From Salinicoccus halitifaciens (GTDB lineage: Bacteria; Bacillota; Bacilli; Staphylococcales; Salinicoccaceae), in NCBI RefSeq assembly GCF_021026095.1, contig NZ_JAJNCU010000008.1, positions 62,001-126,000 of the forward strand: a stretch of DNA of 64,000 nt, in the 5' to 3' direction. The position numbers and the translations under genes were made by a program. Below the pieces are notes generated by a model, which saw nothing but the letters and a program-made list of their open reading frames with translations, ran no database searches and was not told the DNA's origin. Shown piece after piece: positions 8,362 through 17,437 of the stretch; the stretch's first letter is position 1; the number at the start of each line of letters is the position of its first letter.

Positions 8362-9924
8362 ATGACTTTAGAAAATGAAATAAAAAGACGCAAGACGTTT
8401 GCCATCATCTCGCACCCCGATGCCGGCAAGACGACGCTCACGGAGAAGCTGTTATTATTCGGCGGTGCGATCCGTTCCGCAGGGACGGTCAAGGGCAAGA
8501 AGAGCGGCAAGTTCGCGACGAGTGACTGGATGAAGGTCGAGCAGGAGCGTGGCATCAGTGTGACGAGCTCGGTCATGCAGTTTGACTTCGACGGCTATAA
8601 GATCAACATACTGGATACGCCGGGACACGAGGATTTCTCGGAAGATACGTACCGGACGCTGATGGCGGTGGACTCCGCCGTCATGGTGATCGATGCGGCA
8701 AAAGGCATCGAGCCGCAGACGCTGAAGCTCTTCAAAGTGTGCCGCATGCGCGGCATCCCGATATTCACGTTCATCAACAAGCTCGACCGCATGGGCAAGG
8801 AGCCGTTCGAGCTGCTTGAGGAGATCGAATCGACGCTCGAGATCGAGACGTATCCGATGACATGGCCGGTCGGCATGGGCCAGAGCTTCTTCGGCATCAT
8901 CAACCGGAAGAATAAAGAGATCAACCCCTTCCGCGAAGAGGAGATGCTGAAGCTGAATGATGACTACGAACTGGAGACGCCGCATCCGATCAGCGATGAC
9001 GAAGCCTTCCAGACGGCAGTCGAAGAATTCATGCTCGTCGAGGAAGCGGGCGATGCATTCGATGAGGAGAAGATCGCCGGCGGTGAACTCACCCCTGTAT
9101 TCTTCGGCTCCGCGTTATCTACGTTCGGCATCGAGGAATTTTTGGATACTTACGTCGATTTCGCGCCGATGCCGACGCCCCGGAAAACGGAGGCCGGCGA
9201 CCCGGTCGACCCGACAGACGAGGCATTCACGGGCTTTATTTTCAAAATACAGGCCAATATGGACCCGAAACACCGTGATCGACTCGCGTTCATGCGGGTC
9301 GTCAGCGGCAAATTCACCCGCGGCATGGATGCCGTCCTCGCGCGCACCGGGAAGAAGCAGAAGGTGACCCGGGCGACGATGTTCATGGCCGATGACACCG
9401 AGACCGTTGAGGAAGCCTATGCGGGCGACATCATCGGCCTCTACGACACCGGCAACTACCAGATCGGCGACACGCTGTACGGCGGGGGCCGCGGCAAGAT
9501 CGAATTCGAAAACCTGCCGCAGTTCACACCGGAGCTGTTCATGAAAGTGTCCGCGAAGAACGTCATGAAGCAGAAGCACTTCTACAAGGGCATCGAGCAG
9601 CTCGTCCAGGAGGGCGCGATCCAGTACTACAAGACGATGCACACCAACCAGCCGATTTTGGGCGCGGTCGGCCAGCTGCAGTTCGAAGTATTCGAACACC
9701 GCATGAAGAACGAGTACAACACCGATGTGGTGATGGAGCCGATCGGCAAGAAAATCGCCAGATGGATTGAAAACGAGGAGGACATCAAGGAGAGCATGAA
9801 CTCCCCGCGCTCCAACCTCGTGCTCGACCGCTACGACAACCAGGTCTTCCTGTTCGAAAATGAATTCGCAACCCGCTGGTTCAGCGAGAAATTCCCGGAA
9901 ATAAAATTATACAGCCTGCTTTAA
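8362..9924 (+). CDS. prfC: Peptide chain release factor 3 (RF3)
   Basis: Translational GTPase that recycles RF1/RF2 after peptide release. The G1 motif [19 protein letters not shown]3 [14 protein letters not shown] and G4 NKLDR are intact, and the 520-residue length is standard. The RF3-specific G1 insertion pattern ([13 protein letters not shown]) separates it from EF-G and LepA. The start at 8362 follows TAAGGAGATTTTC. It is cotranscribed with murE, and a strong terminator follows. Confidence 0.96.
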   Translation: MTLENEIKRRKTFAIISHPDAGKTTLTEKLLLFGGAIRSAGTVKGKKSGKFATSDWMKVEQERGISVTSSVMQFDFDGYKINILDTPGHEDFSEDTYRTLMAVDSAVMVIDAAKGIEPQTLKLFKVCRMRGIPIFTFINKLDRMGKEPFELLEEIESTLEIETYPMTWPVGMGQSFFGIINRKNKEINPFREEEMLKLNDDYELETPHPISDDEAFQTAVEEFMLVEEAGDAFDEEKIAGGELTPVFFGSALSTFGIEEFLDTYVDFAPMPTPRKTEAGDPVDPTDEAFTGFIFKIQANMDPKHRDRLAFMRVVSGKFTRGMDAVLARTGKKQKVTRATMFMADDTETVEEAYAGDIIGLYDTGNYQIGDTLYGGGRGKIEFENLPQFTPELFMKVSAKNVMKQKHFYKGIEQLVQEGAIQYYKTMHTNQPILGAVGQLQFEVFEHRMKNEYNTDVVMEPIGKKIARWIENEEDIKESMNSPRSNLVLDRYDNQVFLFENEFATRWFSEKFPEIKLYSLL

Positions 9925-9932
9925 TGCGCGGC

Positions 9933-9964
9933 AGCCCGTCCCTTTTTTGGGGATGGGCTTTTTG
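9933..9964 (+). terminator. Terminator of murE-prfC
   Basis: AGCCCGTCCC and GGGGATGGGCT pair across a T-rich loop, followed by TTTTT. Confidence 0.88.
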
Positions 9965-9969
9965 TGTTG

Positions 9970-10072
9970 TTGGCGGGACAATCTGTTGGAGGTTTAACAG
10001 CTCGTCGCTTGGAGTGGGATGGTCTGTTGGGAGTTTAACGGCTCATCGCGCGGGTCGGGATGGTCCATTGGG
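9970..10072. repeat. Short degenerate hairpin repeat, about 43-bp period
   Basis: Two related units, CTGTTGGAGGTTTAACAG and CTGTTGGGAGTTTAACGG, each form a small stem (CTGTT/AACAG). They are followed by a decayed third copy that leads straight into the 41-bp array. Confidence 0.5.
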
Positions 10073-10076
10073 CTTT

Positions 10077-10406
10077 CAATCGGCCAAGTGAGAGTTGGTT
10101 TGGCCGGTAAACGCTCCCCATCGGCCAAGTGAGAGTTGGTTTGGCCGATAGATGCTCCCCATCGGCCAAGTGAGAGTTGGTTTGGCCGATAGACGCTCCC
10201 CATCGGCCAAGTGAGAGTTGGTTTGGCCGGTAGAGGCTCCCCATCGGCCAAGTGAGGGTTGGTTTGGCCGATAGATGCTCCTCATCGGCCAAGTGGGCGT
10301 TGGTTTGGCCGATAGACGCTCCCCATCGGCCAAGTGGGCGTTGGTTTGGCCGATAGATGCTCCCCATCGGCCAAGTGAGAGTTGGTTTGGCCGATAGACC
10401 CTTCAC
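10077..10406. repeat. Tandem hairpin array, 41-bp period, 8 copies (CGGCCAA stem)
   Basis: Eight nearly identical copies of an ATCGGCCAA ... TTGGCCGAT hairpin lie between prfC and the terC leader. Copies differ mostly in the loop (GTGAGAGTTGG, GTGGGCGTTGG) and in one base of the GATAGACGCTCCC linker. High identity suggests recent expansion or homogenisation. Confidence 0.92.
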
Positions 10407-10449
10407 CCCCCCTCACCCCCGCCACCCACAAAAATCATGAAATTTATTT

Positions 10450-10486
10450 GTAAAACGTTTTCATGGATAAAACCGCTTTACAACGG
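10450..10486. promoter_or_regulatory. Inverted repeat upstream of the terC riboswitch
   Basis: TTGTAAAACG and CGCTTTACAA face each other with about 17 bp between them, in the promoter region of the riboswitch transcript. It could be an operator, perhaps for a metal regulator. It resembles a catabolite site at TGTAAAACGTTTTCA but has one base too many. Function not established. Confidence 0.35.
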
Positions 10487-10565
10487 GCTTCCAATCGGAT
10501 ATATTATATTTATCAATGAAACCACAACTGAATAGATCCTTATCAATAACTAAAATTTAGTTTTG

Positions 10566-10803
10566 AAAAAGGGGAGTAACAATAGTGATCGCTCACCCGT
10601 TGAACACCACCGGGCATCGAGAGGATCGACTATCATTACATCGTCATGACGGCTCCAGATTGAATCACCACTTCACGATCGGACCCGGTGTAATGAACGG
10701 CGGACAACCGGCTTCAGCCATCCACATCCGCTGTACCGTGAGACCTTTGGCAAAACGTACAGAAGAATACTTCTGTACGTTCTGCGATGGGTCTCTTTTT
10801 TTG
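10566..10803 (+). promoter_or_regulatory. yybP-ykoY manganese riboswitch with transcription terminator
   Basis: The leader of terC has the family hallmarks: AAAGGGGAGTA at 10567-10577, the hairpin CCCGTTGAACACCACCGGG, the ATCGAG segment, and the closing strand GTGAGACCTTTG at 10738-10749. Downstream is an expression platform: GAGACC (10740-10745) pairs with GGGTCTC (10789-10795) ahead of eight T residues, enclosing an inner stem AACGTACAGAAG/CTTCTGTACGTT. The closing aptamer strand overlaps the terminator arm, so ligand binding and termination are mutually exclusive. Known members sense Mn2+ and turn genes on. Peptide reading frames across this leader are not genes. Confidence 0.9.
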
Positions 10804-10842
10804 TTGGTCGATTTGAAAATGAAACCCTGGAGGTACAAAGTT

Positions 10843-11640
10843 ATGGATATGGCTATTATTTTGGAATATGGCTGGGTGCTGATCGTCCTGGTCGTCCTGG
10901 AAGGCCTGCTCGCGGCGGATAACGCCGTCGTGCTCGCGGTCCTCGTCCGGCACCTCGAACCGAAGGAACGGAAAAAAGCATTATTCTACGGTCTGGTCGG
11001 CGCATTCGTCTTCCGTATGATCGCAATTTTACTGCTCGTCTGGCTCGTCCAGTGGTGGTGGATGCAGGCGCTTGGTGCGCTATACCTCTTCTGGGTGTCC
11101 GGCTCGCACCTCTACTCGCTCTTCAAGGAGAATAAAAAAGACCCGAAGCAGAAAAAAGTCGAGGCAGCGGCGGAAGCGGGTCCTAAAAAGGGTTCCGGCT
11201 TCTGGATGACCGTGTTCAAAGTGGAACTTGCAGATATCGCATTCGCCATCGACTCGATCCTTGCAGCGGCGGCGATCGCGCTCGCACTGCCTGAAATCGG
11301 CGGGGATTTCTTCGGCGTCAACGCAGGCCAGTACACGGTCATGGTGATCGGCGGCCTCATCGGTGTCATCATCATGCGTTTCTTCGCCACATGGTTCGTC
11401 GGCGTGCTCGCACGGCGCCCGGGGCTTGAAGTCGCGGCATTCCTCATCGTCGGCTGGGTCGGCGTGAAGCTCGCCATCCTCTCGCTCGCACATGACGCGA
11501 TCGGCATCATCCCGCATGAGTTCCCGCATTCGACGACATGGAAGCTCATATTCTGGTCTGTAATGCTCATCATCATCGTCACGGGCTGGTTCAGCAGCAA
11601 GAATAAAGCCCCGTATGACGGCGAATCATTGGAAGTCTGA
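10843..11640 (+). CDS. TerC/YkoY-family membrane protein (manganese exporter type)
   Basis: Integral membrane protein of 265 residues with the TerC pattern: LEGLLAADNAVVLAVLV in the first helix and VELADIAFAIDSILAA in a later one, both carrying conserved membrane acidic residues. TerC proteins of Firmicutes export Mn2+, including metalation of exoenzymes. An open frame extends to 10585, but that part is riboswitch RNA; GGAGGT at 10829-10834 sets the ATG at 10843. A Mn-sensing riboswitch immediately upstream supports this role. htrA follows. Confidence 0.9.
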   Translation: MDMAIILEYGWVLIVLVVLEGLLAADNAVVLAVLVRHLEPKERKKALFYGLVGAFVFRMIAILLLVWLVQWWWMQALGALYLFWVSGSHLYSLFKENKKDPKQKKVEAAAEAGPKKGSGFWMTVFKVELADIAFAIDSILAAAAIALALPEIGGDFFGVNAGQYTVMVIGGLIGVIIMRFFATWFVGVLARRPGLEVAAFLIVGWVGVKLAILSLAHDAIGIIPHEFPHSTTWKLIFWSVMLIIIVTGWFSSKNKAPYDGESLEV

Positions 11641-11658
11641 ACGGATACATCTTATAAT
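11629..11658 (+). promoter_or_regulatory. Probable htrA promoter
   Basis: TTGGAA (11629-11634) and TATAAT (11653-11658) are 18 bp apart, with the -35 inside the end of terC. Confidence 0.55.
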
Positions 11659-11695
11659 GAAGTTTAAGTAATTTGAGATGCTGGGAGGAAGTCAA

Positions 11696-13540
11696 TTGGA
11701 AAAAGATAAAAAGCACGTCATTCCTAGAGACCGTTACAGACGCCGGCGCCGCGTCTTCACAGAAGAAGGCCAGGAGCCGATCGCACCTTACGAGGGGCCG
11801 TCGGAGCCTGAAGGCACCGCAGACGCAGACATCGATAATGAAACAGAACAGCCTGATAAATCGGCAGCGGAGTCGAGAAGGGATTCGATCGAAGCGTCCC
11901 GCGGGCGTTCCCATGAACCGGTCTACGGCTACGATGATCTGACGGAAGAGGAGATTGATGAATCCGGCTACCAGGATGTCTATACATCAGGACCGGCTTC
12001 CGATGAAAAAATATCCAAACCCGAGAGTGAAGCAGGGGAGGCGCCGGCTGAGCGCACTGAAGGCAGCACACAGGAAGACACCGCCGTCAACGGCCGCACC
12101 CGCGAAGCAGACGGCGCGGCATATGCCGCATCAATGACCGCGGGTGCCGCCTACAGCTACCCGGGCGACCGTAAGACTGAAGAGGCGGTGGACAGGGAGC
12201 CTGTCCGCACCGCACCTGCATCAGCGCAGGCCCCGGAAACCCGGGACAGCAGCGATCACAGAAGTGAGGATGCTGTTTATTACGGTGCCGTACCGCCGGG
12301 CGGCGATGGCGGCGGGAACAACAACGGCGGCAGCAACCGCCGTAACAGGCGCGGCGGGGGCGGCGGATTCTTCCGTTCATTCCTCCTGCCGCTTCTCGCA
12401 GGACTGTTGGGTGCCGCAATCGCACTTTTATTGTTCAATGCATTCGACGCTAATGACGGCAGCACCGGGGAGGCACTCAACGAGGAAGAGGCCGGTGAGG
12501 AACTTGAAGCGGAAGACCCTGCAGTGGATGATCCGACGGAGAATGAGATCACCGCGGCAATCGATGCCTCGCGTGATTCCGTCGTGTCGGTGATCAACCT
12601 GCAGCGCGTCGATTCGCTCCTGCCGGGCATCTTCGGGGAAATGCCCGAAGTCCAGCAGGAAGAGCCTGAAGAAGCGGGCATCGGTTCCGGCGTGATCTAC
12701 AGGGTGGACGGCGAGACGGCCTACATCGTCACCAACCAGCACGTCGTCGAAGGTGCCGAGGAAATTCAGATCAACATGCAGAACGGTGAATCCGTCAACG
12801 CGGACATCGTCGGCACCGACATCTGGACCGACCTTGCGGTGCTCACGATCCCGAGCGACCAGGTCGACGGCACGCTCGACTTCGCGGACAGCGACGAGCT
12901 CACGGTCGGCCAGATGGCGATCGCCATCGGCTCACCGCTCGGCGAGGTATTCTCGGGCTCCGTGTCCCAGGGCATCGTCTCCGGACTCGACCGTTCGGTG
13001 CCGGTGGACCTCGACGGCGACGGCAGTTACGACTGGGAGGCGAACGTCATCCAGACCGATGCCGCCATCAACCCGGGCAACTCCGGCGGTGCATTGATCG
13101 ACTCGAACGGCAACCTGATCGGCATCAACTCGATGAAGATCAGCATGCCGATGGTCGAGGGCATCGGATTTGCGATTCCGGCAAACGAAGTGCAGCAGGT
13201 CGTCACACAGATCGAAGAGAACGGCGAAGTGCAGCGCCCGTTCCTCGGCGTGACACTGCAGGACCTCTACACCATCCCGCCTGAAATCATCCAGAGCGAG
13301 ATGAACCTGCCTGAAGACGTCGACTCAGGCGTCGTCATCTCGAGCGTCCAGCCGGGGTCCCCTGCGGAATCCGCAGGCCTCCAGCAGCTCGACCTCGTGA
13401 CCGCACTCGACGGCAATGAAGTCGCGAACATGATGGAACTCAGGCAGTACCTGTATTACGAAAAACAACCGGGCGACGAAATGACGATCGACTTCTACCG
13501 CAATGGCGAACCACAGTCCGTCACCGTCACCCTGCAGTAA
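11696..13540 (+). CDS. htrA: HtrA-like membrane-anchored serine protease
   Basis: Surface quality-control protease of the DegP/HtrA type. The cytoplasmic N-terminal region of about 220 residues is acidic and low complexity but begins KKHVIPRDRYRRRRR, a motif shared with the long staphylococcal HtrA. One membrane helix (SFLLPLLAGLLGAAIALLLF) follows a Gly/Asn/Arg-rich stretch. The extracellular trypsin-like domain has the triad in TNQHVVEG (His), DLAVLTI (Asp) and NPGNSGGAL (Ser), then a single PDZ domain. The ribosome site GGGAGG favours TTG at 11696 over the ATG at 11678. It lies upstream of the Ktr gene as in Staphylococcus. Confidence 0.92.
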   Translation: MEKDKKHVIPRDRYRRRRRVFTEEGQEPIAPYEGPSEPEGTADADIDNETEQPDKSAAESRRDSIEASRGRSHEPVYGYDDLTEEEIDESGYQDVYTSGPASDEKISKPESEAGEAPAERTEGSTQEDTAVNGRTREADGAAYAASMTAGAAYSYPGDRKTEEAVDREPVRTAPASAQAPETRDSSDHRSEDAVYYGAVPPGGDGGGNNNGGSNRRNRRGGGGGFFRSFLLPLLAGLLGAAIALLLFNAFDANDGSTGEALNEEEAGEELEAEDPAVDDPTENEITAAIDASRDSVVSVINLQRVDSLLPGIFGEMPEVQQEEPEEAGIGSGVIYRVDGETAYIVTNQHVVEGAEEIQINMQNGESVNADIVGTDIWTDLAVLTIPSDQVDGTLDFADSDELTVGQMAIAIGSPLGEVFSGSVSQGIVSGLDRSVPVDLDGDGSYDWEANVIQTDAAINPGNSGGALIDSNGNLIGINSMKISMPMVEGIGFAIPANEVQQVVTQIEENGEVQRPFLGVTLQDLYTIPPEIIQSEMNLPEDVDSGVVISSVQPGSPAESAGLQQLDLVTALDGNEVANMMELRQYLYYEKQPGDEMTIDFYRNGEPQSVTVTLQ

Positions 13541-13546
13541 ATATCG

Positions 13547-13578
13547 GACCGGCTCAAATTTTGAGTCGGTCTTTTTTT
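13547..13578 (+). terminator. Terminator of htrA
   Basis: GACCGGCTCAAA and TTTGAGTCGGTC form the stem, followed by seven T residues. Confidence 0.88.
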
Positions 13579-13630
13579 AAATTTATAGTACAATAAAAAC
13601 CATCACAACGATTGAGAGGAGTCCTGCAGC

Positions 13631-14989
13631 GTGTTCAGAAAACAGCTGGCGAAATTCAGGCAAAACAGCCCCGAGCGGCTGATATTCATATACTACTTCG
13701 CAGCCATCGTGGTGGCGACGCTACTTTTGTCACTGCCGGTGTTCTACCGGATGGACTATTCCGAGATGGCATTCATCGACATCCTGTTCGTCGCATCGTC
13801 GGCGCTCAGCGTCACCGGCCTCAGCAGTGTGGACATTGCCTCGACGTTCAACCTCTGGGGGTACGTCGTCATCATGTTCATCATGAACCTCGGCGGCGTC
13901 GGGATCATGGCGATGGGCACGATGATATGGCTCCTGCTCGGCCAGAAGATCGGCCTCCGTGAACGCATGCAGATCCGGGTGGATACGAACCAGTATAAGA
14001 TATCCGGCGGCGTCCGGATGGTCATCGACATCATCGGCCTGATGCTCCTGATCGAACTCGTCGGTGCCGTCTATTATTTCTTCGTCTTTTTAGCTGAGAC
14101 GGGCGACTGGAATTATGCGCTCCTCCACAGCACGTTCTTATCAATCTCCGCGACGACGAACGGCGGGCTCGACCTGTTTTCCGGGTCGCTTACAGGATAT
14201 GATACGGCGTACCATCTGCAGGTGCCGGTGATGATGCAGATCGTCCTAGGCTCGATCGGCTACCCCGTCCTGATAGAGGTGCGCAACTTCCTGTCGAGGC
14301 GCCGGCATCATTTCCGGTTTTCTTTATTCACAAAAGTGACTACTGCGACTTACGGCGGGCTGTTCGTGGTCGGCACGCTGATTATATTCATCATGGAGTG
14401 GAAGGATTACTTTAATGAATACGGCGTGATCGGCACGCTCTTCAACAGCATGTTCCTCTCGGTCACATCGCGGAGCGGGGGACTGACGACCGTGCCGATC
14501 GATATGCTGGATGAGTCGACGCAGCTGTTCATGAGTGCGCTCATGTTCATCGGGGCGAGCCCGAGTTCAGCGGGCGGCGGGATCCGGACGACGACGTTTG
14601 CGATACTTCTGTTGTTTCTGATCGCATTCAGCCGGGGACGTGCGCACATCCATGCATTCAACCGCAATATCGCGCGTGCGGATATCGACCGCGCATTCGC
14701 CGTCATCGCACTCGCGGTCTTCCTCGTCTTCGCGGGCGTCACGTCCATCGTGTTCCTGGAAAATGGAAAATTCGAGGTGGCTGATATATTATTTGAAGTG
14801 ACGAGTGCGTTCGGGACGGCGGGGATATCGACCGGCATCACGAGTGAACTTTCCGAGGCGAGCAAGCTGATCATCATCGCATTCATGTTCATCGGGCGGA
14901 TCGGTTTTATTTCCTTCATATTATTCATCGGCGGCAGGCAGCATACGCATTCCTATGAATTTCCGGAAGAGCGGATCATGGTAGGTTAA
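13631..14989 (+). CDS. ktrB: Ktr/Trk-type potassium channel subunit
   Basis: Membrane pore subunit of a Ktr K+ uptake system, 452 residues. The four pore-loop segments can be seen in order: SVTGLSSVD, TNGGLDLF, SRSGGLTTV and AFGTAGISTGI, each with the selectivity-filter glycine. Firmicutes use KtrB/KtrD with a cytoplasmic RCK subunit (KtrA/KtrC), which is not in this window. K+ uptake matters for osmotic adaptation, fitting a salt-tolerant host. The start is GTG 13631 after GAGAGGAG. KtrB and KtrD cannot be told apart by eye. Confidence 0.9.
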   Translation: MFRKQLAKFRQNSPERLIFIYYFAAIVVATLLLSLPVFYRMDYSEMAFIDILFVASSALSVTGLSSVDIASTFNLWGYVVIMFIMNLGGVGIMAMGTMIWLLLGQKIGLRERMQIRVDTNQYKISGGVRMVIDIIGLMLLIELVGAVYYFFVFLAETGDWNYALLHSTFLSISATTNGGLDLFSGSLTGYDTAYHLQVPVMMQIVLGSIGYPVLIEVRNFLSRRRHHFRFSLFTKVTTATYGGLFVVGTLIIFIMEWKDYFNEYGVIGTLFNSMFLSVTSRSGGLTTVPIDMLDESTQLFMSALMFIGASPSSAGGGIRTTTFAILLLFLIAFSRGRAHIHAFNRNIARADIDRAFAVIALAVFLVFAGVTSIVFLENGKFEVADILFEVTSAFGTAGISTGITSELSEASKLIIIAFMFIGRIGFISFILFIGGRQHTHSYEFPEERIMVG

Positions 14990-15008
14990 ATTCAAGGAGG
15001 GATTCATC

Positions 15009-16016
15009 ATGCAGGAGTTTTTTACAGTGAAGTTGATTTTGACCCAGCATCTCGGCGGCAAGCTCGGCATGAGCGATGATGTGTCATTGTCGAAAGTGTC
15101 GCGTTATGCGACAAGCATCAATGCGGACGATAATTTCCATGTGCTGCTGGGGGATCTGGGCGGCACGCTCGGCATCGACCAGGAACTGCGGGGGCGGCGG
15201 AACCCCGCGGTCACCGCGATGAACTACATGGGGTACGATTTTGCGGTGCTGAACCACCGCGATCTCTCTAACATTTCGAAGCTGCGGCGCGCGGTCGGCT
15301 TTGCGCGGTACCCGTTTTTGAACTGCAACATCGGCCATCCAAACACGAAGGAGCCGTTCTTCGGGGAGCCGTACGAGATGATCGACATCAACGGCATGCG
15401 GCTCGCGTACGTCAGCGGGTACGCCGGGCCTTTCGAAGCGGAGGATGATGACCTGTTCGAGGTGGCGGACATTGGTGAGGCGCTCCGCCGCACTTTGCGT
15501 TACATCTATGACAATAAAGACCCCGATTATGTGATCGTCGCGGTGTCCGACTGGGATGAGTCGATGCAGGAGATGATCGATGAACTGGAAGGCGTCGGCA
15601 TCGTCGTCACCGGCGCATCGGAAGTGTACGGCGGTGCGTTCAACCCGCGGCATGATGCCGACGCCGCCTCGGCGCTCGCGGCCAGCTTCTCGGCAGAATC
15701 CGCCGAAGACCTCGCCGCGAGCATCAGCCCCGGCCAGTTCGCCCGGAACATTGGCGACCGGCATCCGGAAGCGTCCGGCACATCATCGAGTCCCCGCCTC
15801 CTGTCGGGTAAGGAAGTGTACACGGCCGGGGATTCCGAAGCGATTTCCATGTACCACCACCATCACGAGGGCTTCGTCATGTCCATCGACCTGCGCTTCA
15901 AGCGCCGCACCACCACTTTCGAATACCTCGGCCACACGATCAGCTACCTGGATAAGGAAATATCCGAGCTGACCGATGATATTCATTTGAATGATCTGAT
16001 TTACTACCATCTGTAG
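15009..16016 (+). CDS. Degenerate metallophosphoesterase / 5'-nucleotidase-like protein
   Basis: The 335-residue protein follows the layout of the N-terminal metallophosphatase domain of UshA-type 5'-nucleotidases. However, the first metal motif, normally TNDxHG, reads TQHLGG. The second (GDxxxG) survives as GDLGG, and the third (GNHE) reads LNHRD. The later block FLNCNI and the nucleotidase-like strand pattern are recognisable. Loss of several metal ligands suggests a non-catalytic binding protein (inference). There is no signal peptide, so it acts inside the cell. It starts 19 bp after ktrB with a good ribosome site (AAGGAGGG), so it is probably cotranscribed with it. A run of four His (YHHHHEG) lies near residue 281. 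Confidence 0.55.
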   Translation: MQEFFTVKLILTQHLGGKLGMSDDVSLSKVSRYATSINADDNFHVLLGDLGGTLGIDQELRGRRNPAVTAMNYMGYDFAVLNHRDLSNISKLRRAVGFARYPFLNCNIGHPNTKEPFFGEPYEMIDINGMRLAYVSGYAGPFEAEDDDLFEVADIGEALRRTLRYIYDNKDPDYVIVAVSDWDESMQEMIDELEGVGIVVTGASEVYGGAFNPRHDADAASALAASFSAESAEDLAASISPGQFARNIGDRHPEASGTSSSPRLLSGKEVYTAGDSEAISMYHHHHEGFVMSIDLRFKRRTTTFEYLGHTISYLDKEISELTDDIHLNDLIYYHL

Positions 16017-16050
16017 GGGGTGGGTGGTGGTTAAGTGATATCTGCCCTCT

Positions 16051-16292
16051 ATCGGCCAAGTGGGGTTTCGTTTGACCGATAGACGTCTCCCATCGGCCAA
16101 GTGAGTGTTGGTTTGGCCGATAGACGCTCCCCATCGGCCAAGTGGAGTTTCGTTTGGCCGCTAGGACGCCCCCATCGGCCAAGTGGAGTTTCGTTTGGCC
16201 GATAGACGCTCCCCATCGGCCAAGTGAGTGTTGGTTTGGCCGATAGAACACCGCCATCGACCAAGTGAGTGCCGGTTTGGCCGATAAAATTG
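16051..16292. repeat. Tandem hairpin array, 41-bp period, 6 copies (CGGCCAA stem)
   Basis: Copies begin at 16051 and repeat every 41-42 bp with stem ATCGGCCAA ... TTGGCCGAT. Copy 1 has TTTGACCGAT and copy 6 ATCGACCAA, so arms vary independently at one position. Loops alternate between two types (GTGAGTGTTGG and GTGGAGTTTCG), as if two subtypes were amplified together. The remaining 130 bp before the next gene is A+T-rich with no clear feature beyond a ribosome site. Confidence 0.9.
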
Positions 16293-16423
16293 CCCCTTCA
16301 CCCACCACAATTCAAAAATAATAAACATATCACCCAAAAAGTATAATAAGTTCCAAAAAAAACAAAACTAAAAAAATCAAAATCGCCATTTTCCTCCTAA
16401 TAATAGTAAAGGGGGTTTTTATT

Positions 16424-17347
16424 TTGTTTTTAAACAAGCGAAACAAATCAAATGAGCTGAATTATTTAGAAGTACTATCAATCAGAGCGGAACTGACAGA
16501 TCAGGAGAGGAAAACTTTGGAGCGTCTCCGGAAAGGATATGCAGGGGAGCAGTTGTATGACCGGATATTGGATGAAGTCGGGCATGAGCAAGTAAATATT
16601 TTCAGGGACATATGGATAAAGGCCGATAAATCGCTGACCCAGATAGACAGTCTGATCATCAGCGACGAAACTGTGATCATCAATGAAATCAAGAATTACA
16701 GCGGGCAGTACAAATATGATAATAATAATTGGTACATCGGCAAAGCCCAGATTTCAGATGATCCGCTGATTCAATCCAGACGTGCCGCTTCAAAGCTCAT
16801 AAAAATCTTCAGGGAAAACAATATGAGCATCCATGTTGAAAATAAAGTGATTTTCCCGAATCCGTATTTCATACTGGACACGAATGACGAGCAGTGCAGG
16901 GCCTCAATCGTCAAACGTGACCGGCTCAAGTATTACTTCCGCACTTTCAACCAGCTTCCCAGCTGGAGCAGGCATGAAAAAATCATCGAATTACTCAAAT
17001 CCTATACTGTCGCAGAGCCCGCCCATCCGCAGCAGGCGGATGACAATCGATTGACATTCGGCAGATATTGTCCAAGTTGTACATCATTCAATCTGCAGAG
17101 TCACCGGAGTTTCACCATCTGCAGGGACTGCCATCATAAGTCTGACAATAAAGCGCATGTCCTTGCAGCAGTCCGGGATTTTCAAATATTGTTCAATGAA
17201 CAAAATGTCACCACGACTGCCATACAAAAAATGTTGAATCATGAAATATCGAATACAACGGTAAAACGGTATTTAAGGCAGTACTGCACCCCCGCAAACA
17301 ACGGCCGCTTCAGGACTTACTCCCTCCGCCACCCGCACACCAGCTGA
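16424..17347 (+). CDS. NERD-domain (nuclease-related) protein
   Basis: 307 residues. The N-terminal half matches the nuclease-related NERD domain: GYAGEQLYDRILDE, then QIDSLIISDETVIINEIKNYSG, where the Asp and the ExK pair are the expected restriction-nuclease-like residues. The C-terminal part has two CxxC pairs (RYCPSCTSF and TICRDCHHK) that could hold one zinc ion, followed by a helical tail. Proteins of this family are poorly understood and are often found near mobile DNA; the downstream IS is consistent. The start is TTG at 16424 behind AAAGGGGG. Its DNA is more A+T-rich than the flanking core genes, hinting at acquisition. Confidence 0.75.
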   Translation: MFLNKRNKSNELNYLEVLSIRAELTDQERKTLERLRKGYAGEQLYDRILDEVGHEQVNIFRDIWIKADKSLTQIDSLIISDETVIINEIKNYSGQYKYDNNNWYIGKAQISDDPLIQSRRAASKLIKIFRENNMSIHVENKVIFPNPYFILDTNDEQCRASIVKRDRLKYYFRTFNQLPSWSRHEKIIELLKSYTVAEPAHPQQADDNRLTFGRYCPSCTSFNLQSHRSFTICRDCHHKSDNKAHVLAAVRDFQILFNEQNVTTTAIQKMLNHEISNTTVKRYLRQYCTPANNGRFRTYSLRHPHTS

Positions 17348-17369
17348 CCCGCCCCAATCAAAACAAAAC

Positions 17370-17388
17370 CCCCATTCCATCAATGGGG
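17370..17388 (+). terminator. Terminator stem of the NERD gene, truncated at the IS end
   Basis: CCCCATT ... AATGGGG forms a hairpin, but the expected T-run is absent because the IS begins at the next base. The IS may have inserted at this hairpin. Confidence 0.5.
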
Positions 17389-17437
17389 TGCCCCCATAAA
17401 GTTGAACTCCAAAATTCAACTTTATGGGGGCTTTTAT

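Noticed and set aside
10451-10465. cre site TGTAAAACGTTTTCA before terC
   Set aside because: It is one base longer than the cre consensus; better read as part of a wider inverted repeat.
10585-10842. N-terminal extension of TerC
   Set aside because: This stretch is the riboswitch and its terminator; the ATG at 10843 has the GGAGGT site and starts at the conserved helix.
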